Assembly: GCA_002411175.1 (NCBI GenBank) | Contig: DHRN01000039.1 | Location: forward strand, 1-63,297 | Length of the DNA stretch: 63,297 bases | Direction: 5' to 3' | Source of the DNA: Anaerolineaceae bacterium UBA5311 | Lineage (GTDB): Bacteria > Chloroflexota > Anaerolineae > Anaerolineales > Anaerolineaceae | Part shown: positions 50,697 through 58,799 of the stretch, piece by piece | Layout of the letters: each line of letters begins with the position of its first letter | Numbering within the stretch: the first letter of the stretch is position 1 | Notes under the pieces: model-generated | Told to the model about the DNA's origin: nothing | What the model saw: only the letters and a program-made list of their open reading frames with translations | The model's database searches: none | Made by a program: the position numbers and the translations under genes

Positions 50697-52088
50697 TTAG
50701 TTATTAATTTGTACAAGGCGCTGCGACGCGGCGTTGTGAGCGCGGGCATGTGCCAGTGTATCGAATTTTGTAAAGACGCCTTGACGGACAATTATGTCTC
50801 CGCCAACCACGGTGTAGTCTGCCTTGACCGGCGCGCAAAAAACAATCGCGGCGACCGGGTCCTGCAGTGCGCCGGCATAATCGAGCTTGTTCAGGTCGAT
50901 CGCGAAGAAATCGGCGCACTTGCCAACTTCCAGGCTGCCGATGTCGGTGCGACCAAGCACTGATGCTCCACCGCGTGTGGCGATCGAGAGCGCTTGCCGT
51001 GCTGTCATCAAGGGAGGGGCATCGGGAGCGGAACGAGAAGCACCCTTGATGCCGCTGTTGAGCCGTGCCAGCAGCATCGCCTGCCGCACCTCGTTGAGCA
51101 TATGCGAGCTGTCGTTGCTGGCGGAACCATCCACACCCAAACCGAGTTTAATGCCTTTACCAAGCATGGACATAACCGGAGCGATGCCGGATGCCAGGCG
51201 CATGTTGGAGGATGGGCAGTGGGCCACGCCGCAGCCATGCTGCGCGTAGAGGTCTGTTTCAGCATCGTTGACCCATACAGAATGGGCAAACCAGACATCG
51301 TCCCCAATCCAGTCGACCGTTTGCATGTAGGCAACCGGTTTGTGTCCGAATTTTTCGAGGCAAAAGTCGTCTTCATCTTCAGTTTCCGCGAGATGAGTGT
51401 GCAGGTGGACGTTGTATTTGCGAGCCATGATGGCGGATTCGCACATCAACTCGGTGGATACGCTGAAAGGAGAACAGGGCGCTAAAACGATATGGAGTTT
51501 TGATCCAGGGGACGGGTCGTGATAGCGCTGGATCAACCTTTCGCTGTCTTTGAGAATCGATTCTTCGCTGTCGACTACGCTGTCTGGCGGCAATCCGCCC
51601 TGGGACTCACCCAGGCTCATTGAGCCACGTGATGCGTGTAGCCGAAGCCCTGTCGTGGCAGCGCCTTCGATTTCATCATCCAGCCGGCTGCCGTTTGGGA
51701 AGAGGTAGAGGTGGTCTGATGCGGTCGTGCAACCCGAGAGAGCCAGCTCTGCCAGGGCGGTTTGAGTGCTCAGGTAGATGTCCTCAGGGGTCATTCGAGC
51801 CCAGATGGGATAAAGCGTTTTCAACCAGTTGAAAAGGTTGGCATTTTGAGCGCCGGGGAGCGCGCGGGTAAGCGTTTGATAGAAATGATGATGGGTGTTG
51901 ATCATGCCGGGCAGAACGATGTGATCGCGCAAATCCAGCACTTCATCAGCTTCCTGGGGCAGCTCAGCAGCCGGACCGATCTGCTCGATAAAGCCGTCAC
52001 GGCAGAAAATGGCAGTATCGGTAAGCTCCCGGTCTGCTTTATCCATGGTGACGATGATGGCAGCGTTTTTAATCAGCAAAGTCGACAT
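50697..52088 (-). CDS. Amidohydrolase, 8-oxoguanine deaminase/SsnA-like
   Basis: A 463-residue metal-dependent deaminase. Ligands are HHH (66-68) in NTHHHFYQTLTRALPGA, HTHLAET, AHSVWVND and the aspartate in GLGVDGSASNDSS. The HHHFYQ block and CPSSNMRL match purine deaminases of the 8-oxoguanine/guanine group rather than cytosine deaminases. It would release ammonia from an (oxo)guanine-type ring and could feed xanthine/urate degradation. It lies between folD and carbamate kinase with gaps of 20-30 bp. Confidence 0.9.
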   Translation of the reverse strand: MSTLLIKNAAIIVTMDKADRELTDTAIFCRDGFIEQIGPAAELPQEADEVLDLRDHIVLPGMINTHHHFYQTLTRALPGAQNANLFNWLKTLYPIWARMTPEDIYLSTQTALAELALSGCTTASDHLYLFPNGSRLDDEIEGAATTGLRLHASRGSMSLGESQGGLPPDSVVDSEESILKDSERLIQRYHDPSPGSKLHIVLAPCSPFSVSTELMCESAIMARKYNVHLHTHLAETEDEDDFCLEKFGHKPVAYMQTVDWIGDDVWFAHSVWVNDAETDLYAQHGCGVAHCPSSNMRLASGIAPVMSMLGKGIKLGLGVDGSASNDSSHMLNEVRQAMLLARLNSGIKGASRSAPDAPPLMTARQALSIATRGGASVLGRTDIGSLEVGKCADFFAIDLNKLDYAGALQDPVAAIVFCAPVKADYTVVGGDIIVRQGVFTKFDTLAHARAHNAASQRLVQINN

Positions 52089-52109
52089 GGGCCCTCCCTG
52101 TTTTCAGCT

Positions 52110-52991
52110 TTATGCCTGGTCAGCAAGTTCGGCAGCGTGCAAGGTGTTGCGCAATAGCATCGCGATGGTCATCGGTCCGACCCCACCAGGGACGGGTGTG
52201 ATCGCCGCGGCAACTTCGGAAACTTCATCAAAAGCTACATCGCCAACCAGGCGGTAACCGCGTTTGGCAGTGGGGTCTTCCTTTTGGTTGATGCCCACGT
52301 CGATCACGTATGCTCCTGATTTGACCCAGTCCTTTTTGACAAATTCAGGCTGACCGATGGCGGCAATGATGATATCTGCGCTGCGTAAAACGGACGGGAT
52401 GTCTTTTGTTCGTGAATGCACGATAGTGACTGTGGCATTGGCTTTCACCAACAGCAACGCGACCGGCATACCGACGATGTTTGAACGACCGAGCACGACG
52501 GCGTTTGCGCCAGAAATCTGCGCGCCGGCTTCTTCGAGCAGAACCATGCAGCCTGCCGGTGTGCAGGGGACGAACATCGGCTCGCGACCTTTTTGAGCCA
52601 GGCGACCTATGTTCACGGGGTGGAAGCCATCCACGTCTTTTGCCAGGTCGATCGCGGTGAGCACTTTTTCTTCATCAAGATGCCCGGGTAAAGGCAACTG
52701 GACCAGGATGCCGTTGACTTTGGGATCGGCACTCAACTGTCGCACAAGAGATTCGACTTCCTGCTGAGTGCTGTTGGCAGGCAGATTGTGCCCGAAGGAA
52801 TTGATGCCCACCTCAGCGCAGGCTTTTTGTTTATTGCGGACGTAAACCTCGGAAGCCGGGTTGTCACCAACCAAAACTGTTGCCAAACCGGGGGCGGTTT
52901 TACCTTCGGCTGCGCGTTTTTCCACGGCTTGTTTTACTTCAGAACGAATTCGTGCAGCGATTGCTTTTCCATCGATAATTTTTGCTGTCAT
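52110..52991 (-). CDS. folD: Methylenetetrahydrofolate dehydrogenase/cyclohydrolase FolD
   Basis: A 293-residue bifunctional enzyme interconverting methylene-, methenyl- and formyl-THF. The signature around VYVRNKQKACAEVGI holds the catalytic lysine, and VLGRSNIVGMPVA the NADP loop; PVPGGVGPMTIAML ends the fold. It supplies one-carbon units and, in purine fermenters, handles formimino-THF products. It is first of the leftward run behind its own TATAAT and a GCAGGAG site, divergent from udk. Confidence 0.96.
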   Translation of the reverse strand: MTAKIIDGKAIAARIRSEVKQAVEKRAAEGKTAPGLATVLVGDNPASEVYVRNKQKACAEVGINSFGHNLPANSTQQEVESLVRQLSADPKVNGILVQLPLPGHLDEEKVLTAIDLAKDVDGFHPVNIGRLAQKGREPMFVPCTPAGCMVLLEEAGAQISGANAVVLGRSNIVGMPVALLLVKANATVTIVHSRTKDIPSVLRSADIIIAAIGQPEFVKKDWVKSGAYVIDVGINQKEDPTAKRGYRLVGDVAFDEVSEVAAAITPVPGGVGPMTIAMLLRNTLHAAELADQA

Positions 52992-53012
52992 AAAAAAGTA
53001 TCTCCTGCGGTG

Positions 53013-53018
53013 ATTATA
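53013..53018 (-). promoter_or_regulatory. -10 box of the folD run
   Basis: TATAAT on the minus strand, about 22 bases before the folD ATG, leaving a leader with GCAGGAG. It lies 13 bp from the -10 of the divergent udk promoter, so each polymerase footprint would cover the other's -10. Confidence 0.6.
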
Positions 53019-53031
53019 CCTGAAAGAAGGT

Positions 53032-53037
53032 TATAAT
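53032..53037 (+). promoter_or_regulatory. -10 box of udk (leaderless)
   Basis: TATAAT, six bases, then the ATG at 53044. No ribosome-binding site. It matches the geometry at 12232, 18649 and 34852. Confidence 0.6.
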
Positions 53038-53043
53038 TTTGGC

Positions 53044-53673
53044 ATGTCATCATCTCAGCTTCCATTTATCATCGGGATTGCCGGAGCTTCGGGCTCCGGA
53101 AAAACGACCTTGTCCGAAAGGATCCTCGAAGAAATTGGTCCCGACAATATCGTCTTGCTGCCCCATGACGCCTACTACCGAAACCAGGATCACAAACCTT
53201 TTCAAGAACGGCTGAAGGTCAATTATGACCACCCGGAATCGCTGGAAACAGAATTGTTGATCGAGCATATCCACCAACTTAAGGCGGGAGAGCCTGTGAA
53301 CGCGCCGGTTTACGATTTTGTACATCATACCAGGGCAGAGCAAACCAGGCTGGTTGTACCAAAGAGGTTGGTGATGGTCGAAGGCATCCTGATCTTTGTT
53401 GAAAAGGAGCTCAGGTCGCTTTTTGACATGAAGCTTTTCGTTGATACAGACCAGGATATTTGCTTTATCCGCCGTTTGCAGAGAGACCTGGTGGAACGTG
53501 GGCGTACCATGGAAGCGGTTGTGGATCAGTATCTCAATACGGTCAGACCAAGTTTTCTCGAATTTGTAGAACCTACCAAGCGTTATGCTGATGTGATCAT
53601 CCCCGAAGGCGGGCTAAACCAGGTCGCTTCTGAGATGGTCATCGCCCGGCTTAATAGCCTCATCGATGGTTAG
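53044..53673 (+). CDS. udk: Uridine kinase
   Basis: A 209-residue P-loop nucleoside kinase phosphorylating uridine/cytidine. Walker A GASGSGKTTL begins at residue 14; PHDAYYRNQD, YDHPESLETELL and YDFVHHTRAEQT are family signatures, and RRLQRDLVERGRT the lid arginine region. Full length. Its stop overlaps the start of the VTT gene by eight bases. The transcript is probably leaderless. Confidence 0.95.
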   Translation: MSSSQLPFIIGIAGASGSGKTTLSERILEEIGPDNIVLLPHDAYYRNQDHKPFQERLKVNYDHPESLETELLIEHIHQLKAGEPVNAPVYDFVHHTRAEQTRLVVPKRLVMVEGILIFVEKELRSLFDMKLFVDTDQDICFIRRLQRDLVERGRTMEAVVDQYLNTVRPSFLEFVEPTKRYADVIIPEGGLNQVASEMVIARLNSLIDG

Positions 53674-54223
53674 CACATTGGAAGAAAAGGAGCCTTTCAC
53701 CAGGGGGCAGAAAATTTGGCGATTTGGGCTGCTCGTGATCGTTTTGGCTGTGACGGTGCTGCTGCTTATCTATCGTAAAGAAATCCAGAGCTTTGAAGCT
53801 TACGGTTATCCTGGAATCTTCCTGGTATCGATTTTGACCAACGCCACGGTGTTGATTCCTTTGCCTGGCGTCGTCTTGACAACGGCAATGGGCGCGGTGT
53901 TTGATCCGTTTTGGGTGGCGATAGCTGCAGGTTCAGGGGCGACACTGGGGGAACTTTCTGGATATATGGCTGGGGTTGGCGGGCAGGTTTGGCTGAATAA
54001 CCGGAACTGGTACCTAAGGCTGGAGAATTGGATCGCGAAGTATAACCACTGGCCGATAATTTTGCTGGCGTTTATCCCGAACCCGGTGTTTGACATGGCG
54101 GGGTTTATTGCCGGAGCGGGCAAGATGCCTTTGTGGAAGTTTTTGCTGTTCACGTGGATCGGAAAAATAGCCAAAATGCTCGTTTTTGCATATATAGGGT
54201 CGGGGATTTTTGAGAATTTTTAG
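53666..54223 (+). CDS. VTT/SNARE-associated domain membrane protein (DedA-like)
   Basis: A 185-residue membrane protein with four to five helices and the VTT-domain core LIPLPGVVLTTAMGAVFDPFWVA, noted here only as PLPGVVLTTAMGAVF, and ATLGELSGYMAGVGG. DedA/VTT proteins handle lipid scrambling or membrane homeostasis. It is translationally coupled to udk. FIPNPVFDMAGFIAGAGKMP is the conserved re-entrant-like segment after the amphipathic WYLRLENW part. Confidence 0.88.
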   Translation: MVSTLEEKEPFTRGQKIWRFGLLVIVLAVTVLLLIYRKEIQSFEAYGYPGIFLVSILTNATVLIPLPGVVLTTAMGAVFDPFWVAIAAGSGATLGELSGYMAGVGGQVWLNNRNWYLRLENWIAKYNHWPIILLAFIPNPVFDMAGFIAGAGKMPLWKFLLFTWIGKIAKMLVFAYIGSGIFENF

Positions 54224-54269
54224 GTTTTTATCGTAATTTGTCGTTATTTGTAATATTGTTGTAGTGAAC

Positions 54270-54501
54270 GTGCATTGCGTGTTCCGGCGAAGCCATCTTT
54301 TCGTAGGGAACGTGGCTCGTCCCGTTCCGGCGAAGTCATCTTTTCACAGGGCGAGACGTCTACTCGCGGGACGGCATGGCAACCGTGCCTTACACCACAT
54401 TCGGGATGCGTGGCAATCATCCGCTACGCTTGTGTGCGGATAAAGAAAACATTTTAGGACTTTATGAGAGAAAAAAACTGTACTATTCCATATTGAGAAT
54501 T
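54270..54501. repeat. Repeat family B copy upstream of rsmG
   Basis: Two GTTCCGGCGAAGTC-like units, GAGACGTCTACTCG, GGGACGGCATGGC and the closing TATTGAGAATT (54491-54501) match the copies at 1-175 and 58800-59073. The 54224-54550 gap holds no gene beyond this element and the rsmG promoter. Confidence 0.65.
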
Positions 54502-54537
54502 GCCGGAAGGGTCCACGACCGTTCCTTCATTCGGCTT

Positions 54538-54543
54538 TATAAT
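54538..54543 (+). promoter_or_regulatory. -10 box of rsmG (leaderless type)
   Basis: TATAAT lies seven bases before the ATG at 54551, without a ribosome-binding site between. Confidence 0.55.
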
Positions 54544-54550
54544 CTATTCC

Positions 54551-55270
54551 ATGCAAAATTGGAAAGAGCGCGCAACAATAGAATACGGAATTAATATTTC
54601 CCCATTTCAAGCGGAACAATTTGACATCTACCTGCGTGAATTGTTGGAGTGGAACCAAAAGTTCAACCTGACCGCTATCAGGGATGTGGAAGGAATCCAG
54701 CTAAAGCATTTTCTCGATTCGCTCAGCATTGTCAAGGCTTTCCCCACCGGGTTTATCCCACAAAGCATAATCGATATCGGCACCGGTGCGGGGCTTCCTG
54801 GCATCCCCTTGAAGATCATCTTCCCCGAGACCAAATTGACCCTGGTAGAGTCGGTCAAGAAAAAAGCCAGGTTTTGTGACCACATTGTTGAAGTGCTTGC
54901 ACTTAATGATGTGATTGTCAGCAGCGCCCGGGCGGAAGAAATTGGGCAGGACCCGCCTCACCGCGAGGGGTATCAGCTGGCGCTGGCACGGGCTGTTGCC
55001 AGGATGCCAGTTTTGGTGGAATATCTTCTTCCGTTGGTTAAAGTTGGCGGGCTGGTAGTGATGCAAAAAAGTGCCAGCGCACACGAAGAGGCTGAAGCCA
55101 GTCGGAACGCCATCAGATTGATGGGTGGAAAATTGGTCAGCATCCTGCCGGTTAAGCTGCCAGAAGTAGAAGACGAACGCTATCTGGTGACGCTGGAAAA
55201 AATCAAGCCGACGCCAGCAGAATTTCCCCGCCGGGTAGGGATTCCGACAAAACTCCCGATTCAGAATTAA
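54551..55270 (+). CDS. rsmG: 16S rRNA (guanine-N7) methyltransferase RsmG
   Basis: A 239-residue SAM-dependent enzyme making m7G527 in 16S rRNA. The SAM loop is IDIGTGAGLPGIPLKI, LTLVESVKKKARF binds the ribose, and the RsmG end motif LARAVARMPVLVEYLLPLV follows. Loss of this enzyme commonly gives low-level streptomycin resistance. The frame is open to 54500, but the promoter -10 lies inside that extension, so the ATG at 54551 is preferred. Confidence 0.93.
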   Translation: MQNWKERATIEYGINISPFQAEQFDIYLRELLEWNQKFNLTAIRDVEGIQLKHFLDSLSIVKAFPTGFIPQSIIDIGTGAGLPGIPLKIIFPETKLTLVESVKKKARFCDHIVEVLALNDVIVSSARAEEIGQDPPHREGYQLALARAVARMPVLVEYLLPLVKVGGLVVMQKSASAHEEAEASRNAIRLMGGKLVSILPVKLPEVEDERYLVTLEKIKPTPAEFPRRVGIPTKLPIQN

Positions 55271-55350
55271 TCTCATCCGCCTATAGCGTGCGTCCCAAAG
55301 ATTGACTGTAACTTAATTGGAATGTAAACGTTAATTACAATAGTAACAAT

Positions 55351-56391
55351 ATGCACTCTCAACTGACATTCTTTTGCGAACTGGATGGGGCTGCGCTCGA
55401 GCGGCTCTTCGAAAACCGATTCATCTTCGATGATCTCAAAACCCTGGGCGCTTCTGTATCCCTGGGAATCCTCGACTTTTCTTATGAACGCGTCGAGGTT
55501 GTTCGCAAGCTCAACCAACTCGCAATTCCGGTAACTGCCTGGCTATTGCTTACAAAAGAAGAGGGATATTGGTTCAACCTGGAGAATCACGCACAAGCTC
55601 TGAAGCGCTATGCCGATTTCAAAGCCTGGACAGATAAAAACAACCTGCTTTGGAGCGGAATTGGGCTGGACATCGAGCCGGATATCAACCAGATGACCGA
55701 CGCCGTGTCATTTCGTCCGAGTGTGCTCAAAAAAGCATTGAAACGCTATTTTCAGAAAAATACGCTCAAAGAAGCCGAACTTGCCTACCGAAAACTGGTG
55801 GTGACAATTAAGGAGGATGGTTACTTCCTGGAAGCTTACCACTTTCCTTTTATCATCGACGACCGAAAAGCCGGATCTACAGTCGCTCAGCGATTGGGCG
55901 GGCTTGTGGATGTTCCTGTTGATCGTGAGGTACTGATGCTTTACTCGAGCTTGTTTCAACCGCTGGGCAACCGGCTGCTATGGAGCTATGCCGGGGAAGC
56001 GCAAGCCATCGGCATCGGAATCACCGGCGGTGGCGTGCTGATGGAAGGAAGGCAAGCCCCAAAACTTCTGAATTGGGATGAATTCACTGCCGATCTGAGC
56101 TTTGCCTGGCAATCGGGCAAGCCAGTGTATGTCTTCAGCCTGGAGGGCTGCGTTAAACAAGGTTTCCTCCCGCGCCTGGTAACTTTTGATCCTTCTGGTG
56201 AGGTAGAGCGTCCAGGAACCACTATCGTGAAACATGCGCGGAAGGGGTTGGGCGTTTTTCTGTGGATACTCGAGCGACCCTTCGTAATCCTGGCGGGTTT
56301 TGCGGGAATCATTGGCGCTGTTTTGGCAATTCGCAGCGGTAAAAAACGGACTAAAAAAGTTATCCGGAACGATTCAACCAGGTTTGAGTAA
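55351..56391 (+). CDS. Hypothetical protein with possible TIM-barrel glycosidase-like core and C-terminal anchor
   Basis: A 346-residue protein I do not recognise. It shows alternating beta/alpha segments ending in GIGLDIEPD near residue 110, a motif shape seen in GH18-like and related barrels (DxxE), and later GIGITGGGVLMEG. A hydrophobic helix (FVILAGFAGIIGAVLAI) near the C terminus, followed by basic residues, suggests membrane anchoring with the bulk in the cytoplasm, since no signal peptide is seen. A TACAAT lies nine bases before the ATG. It overlaps the convergent rsmA gene by 32 bp. Confidence 0.7.
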   Translation: MHSQLTFFCELDGAALERLFENRFIFDDLKTLGASVSLGILDFSYERVEVVRKLNQLAIPVTAWLLLTKEEGYWFNLENHAQALKRYADFKAWTDKNNLLWSGIGLDIEPDINQMTDAVSFRPSVLKKALKRYFQKNTLKEAELAYRKLVVTIKEDGYFLEAYHFPFIIDDRKAGSTVAQRLGGLVDVPVDREVLMLYSSLFQPLGNRLLWSYAGEAQAIGIGITGGGVLMEGRQAPKLLNWDEFTADLSFAWQSGKPVYVFSLEGCVKQGFLPRLVTFDPSGEVERPGTTIVKHARKGLGVFLWILERPFVILAGFAGIIGAVLAIRSGKKRTKKVIRNDSTRFE

Positions 56392-57199
56392 GGGTTTCCC
56401 ACTCCGGGATGCTCAAGGTTTCTGCCCGGCGTTGGGGATCAATGCCGCTTTCCAACAGGAGCTTCTCTATTTCTGCGCCCGGAAGCGCCAGCCCGGCTGA
56501 GAGCGAGTTGCGCAGCGTTTTTCGTTTTTGTCCGAAACCGGCATGGGCAAGTTTAAAGAACGTTTTCTGCTGCTCCAGCGAAACCAGCGGCTCGGGGTAG
56601 AGATCAACTTTCAAAACCGCCGAATCGACATCCGGAGCAGGCAAAAAACTACCCGCCGGTATGACCCCGGCTATGGAGACTTTGCCAAAAACTTGTACAG
56701 ACAGTGACAACAGGCTCATCTTGCCATCGCGCGCAAGGACTCGCTCGGCTACTTCTTTCTGAACGGTCAGAATTATACGCCGGGGTCGCGTTTTTGCTTC
56801 CACCAGGTGGCGGATAATTGCGCTGGAAATGTAGTAGGGGATATTGGCGACGACCACGTAATCAGGTGATTGAACCAACTCGTCCGGTGAGAGTGCCAGG
56901 ATGTCGCCTTCGACGATGCGAACATTCTCAAAAGGTTTCAGCGCCTCGCTCAGCGGCTTGAGCATTTTTCTATCGATCTCGACAGCAGTGACCTGTTTGG
57001 CGAGCTGCGCCAGGAGAAATGTAAGGCTGCCCAGTCCCGCGCCGATCTCTAACACTTCATCTTCCGGGTCGAGCCCGGCGGCATCGATCACCTTGTTCAG
57101 ACCGGCGGGTTCCACAAGGAAGTTTTGCCCCAAAGATTTCTTTGGTTTGATGCTGAACTTCTTTAATAATGGAAAGATATCGAGATAGTTAAGCGTCAT
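56360..57199 (-). CDS. rsmA: 16S rRNA dimethyladenosine transferase RsmA (KsgA)
   Basis: A 279-residue enzyme dimethylating A1518/A1519 of 16S rRNA. Motifs are KKSLGQNFLVEP, VLEIGAGLGSLTFLLA (SAM loop), VVANIPYYISSAII (NIPY catalytic motif) and the C-terminal KRKTLRNSLS helix. The ATG at 57199 overlaps the upstream stop (ATGA); the frame is open to 57304 inside the upstream gene. The order yabE-like then rsmA mirrors the Bacillus yabE-rnmV-ksgA neighbourhood without rnmV. Confidence 0.95.
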   Translation of the reverse strand: MTLNYLDIFPLLKKFSIKPKKSLGQNFLVEPAGLNKVIDAAGLDPEDEVLEIGAGLGSLTFLLAQLAKQVTAVEIDRKMLKPLSEALKPFENVRIVEGDILALSPDELVQSPDYVVVANIPYYISSAIIRHLVEAKTRPRRIILTVQKEVAERVLARDGKMSLLSLSVQVFGKVSIAGVIPAGSFLPAPDVDSAVLKVDLYPEPLVSLEQQKTFFKLAHAGFGQKRKTLRNSLSAGLALPGAEIEKLLLESGIDPQRRAETLSIPEWETLTQTWLNRSG

Positions 57200-58581
57200 G
57201 GTAATACCCCCGGGTAACTTGCGGGAACTGGCGTGAGGAAATAGAGCATGGTCCAGTGATGCCAGCCGATGTAGTTTTCGTCGTCGTAACCAAGGTCGAT
57301 CCAATACCTGCCTGGGATGCCGTAACCCGAATCAGCAATTGTGCCAAAACCATAGCCAGGAACATATACCGGCTGCAAAGCCATATTCGGATACCAGGCA
57401 GCCGACACGGCAACGATCCCTTTAGTCAGCGGGAGCCCGGAACGGGTGATAGCACCGTTGTCAAATTGAGAAGGGTGATAGGAGGTGGCATAGACACTGA
57501 CCTTGCGCCAGTATTCAAGGTTTTGTCCATCGACATTTTCCGTTTTGACCGCAGCCTGCATGCCATAACCGAGGACACCGTCGGCAGCCTGGCTGGCTTG
57601 CCACTCGGGCTCGCTCACGGCTGAAACCACCAGGCCATCTTCGATCCGCTCTATCGTTCGGCTTACCATAATTCCGGGGCGTCCGGGCTCGATGACCGAT
57701 GTAGTGTCCAATTCGGCTTCAGGGTCTGGCTGGTAGGAGTAGGAGAAGGTGGTCTCGTCGGTCAGCAGGGTCAATCTTTCGGATACATGGCGCAGACTGA
57801 TAGTTCCATCCTGGGGAACATCGCTGCTTTCAGAGGGCTGCGCGTAGTCGAGGAATTGAGGGGTTATGCCCAGATCTGCCAGCGCGTGGGCGACGGTATC
57901 TGCCGGGCTCATTCCGCATAGATTATTTACCCAAACCTGTTTTGCCGCGGTCAGGTTTAGGCGGTTTTCCGCTTGAAGTTGGGTTTCGAGCGGGGGGTCA
58001 AATTCATCGAGGGGGTGAACGGACAAATCGCTTTCATTGATCGCCTCCTGAAAAGTTTCTGCCTGGGTGAAGATCGTCGCCAGGTATTGACCGTCTGAAT
58101 AGATGTCCACCCGCCTGGCGGGCAGATATTCGATGATAACGTCCTGCCCGGAGCTGAGGGGCTGGTTGAAGGCGGTAATCTGACCATCCACTTTGATCAA
58201 ATCATGTGGATAGAGGTTAATATCGGCTTCCCTGAGGAGGTTTGCGGGGATAAGTTCAGCACTATAGAGGATTTGTTCGTTTTCCCCGGTTTTTATCAGA
58301 ACGCTGCGAGCCTGGTCTAGTTGGACCTGGTTGGGTAAGTTCAGGGTGGAACGATCGGGGTTGATGGTCAGGGCGTCTTCAGGGTAGAGCTCGATGTCTG
58401 CCATGTCGAATAGCTGTCTGGCGTTGAAGGCGATCGCTCTGATGCGTATTTGATTGCCATTGACCAGGAGTGTGTATGACTGGACCCGCGAGAGGGTTAT
58501 CAGCGCCAGTCCAGCCAGGAGCAAAATTGCGATGATGGCAATTCGGACTAGGGATGAGAGCTTGTCAATGAAATTCTTCAT
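57196..58581 (-). CDS. YabE-like secreted/anchored protein with DUF348, G5 and 3D domains
   Basis: A 461-residue envelope protein. One N-terminal helix (IAIIAILLLAGLALITL) anchors it. Two or three ubiquitin-like DUF348 repeats follow (SYTLLVNGNQIRIRA onward), then a G5-like domain (VSRTIERIEDGLVVSAVSE), then a C-terminal 3D domain with VYVPGYGFGTIADSGYGIPG. The 3D aspartate triad of lytic Rpf/MltA-type enzymes is partly visible. It probably remodels or binds peptidoglycan. I start at the ATG at 58581, eight bases after TATACT; the open frame reaches 58755 through repeats. Confidence 0.88.
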   Translation of the reverse strand: MKNFIDKLSSLVRIAIIAILLLAGLALITLSRVQSYTLLVNGNQIRIRAIAFNARQLFDMADIELYPEDALTINPDRSTLNLPNQVQLDQARSVLIKTGENEQILYSAELIPANLLREADINLYPHDLIKVDGQITAFNQPLSSGQDVIIEYLPARRVDIYSDGQYLATIFTQAETFQEAINESDLSVHPLDEFDPPLETQLQAENRLNLTAAKQVWVNNLCGMSPADTVAHALADLGITPQFLDYAQPSESSDVPQDGTISLRHVSERLTLLTDETTFSYSYQPDPEAELDTTSVIEPGRPGIMVSRTIERIEDGLVVSAVSEPEWQASQAADGVLGYGMQAAVKTENVDGQNLEYWRKVSVYATSYHPSQFDNGAITRSGLPLTKGIVAVSAAWYPNMALQPVYVPGYGFGTIADSGYGIPGRYWIDLGYDDENYIGWHHWTMLYFLTPVPASYPGVLP

Positions 58582-58589
58582 ATTTTCGC

Positions 58590-58595
58590 AGTATA
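58590..58595 (-). promoter_or_regulatory. -10 box of the yabE-like-rsmA operon
   Basis: TATACT on the minus strand lies eight bases before the ATG at 58581, a near-leaderless arrangement. Confidence 0.45.
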
Positions 58596-58657
58596 TCACA
58601 ATGCCGGGGTGTGGAATTTTTGATATTAATCCAGCAGCAATTCTCAATGTGAATGTG

Positions 58658-58795
58658 TTTAGATCTAAAAGGGGAACAGGAAGCAGGGAGCAGGGAACAG
58701 GGAGCAGGAACTGGGTTCTGTCATCCTGAGCCTCTTTTGCGAAGGATCTTGTCAATCGGAACGGTGAGACCCTTATGAATTATTCACTTACGAAG
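58658..58795. repeat. CAGGGA-unit block plus truncated TIR element
   Basis: CAGGAA/CAGGGA units (58658-58718) run into a TIR element that starts TGTCATCCTGAGCC at 58719. The right inverted end is missing; the sequence decays after TTACGAAGTGA. This composite order is the same as at 8107-8257. Confidence 0.65.
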
Positions 58796-58799
58796 TGAT

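Noticed and set aside
58582..58755. N-terminal extension of the YabE-like protein to 58755
   Set aside because: It starts with MTRSFAKEAQDD, which is translated TIR repeat, and precedes the TATACT box.
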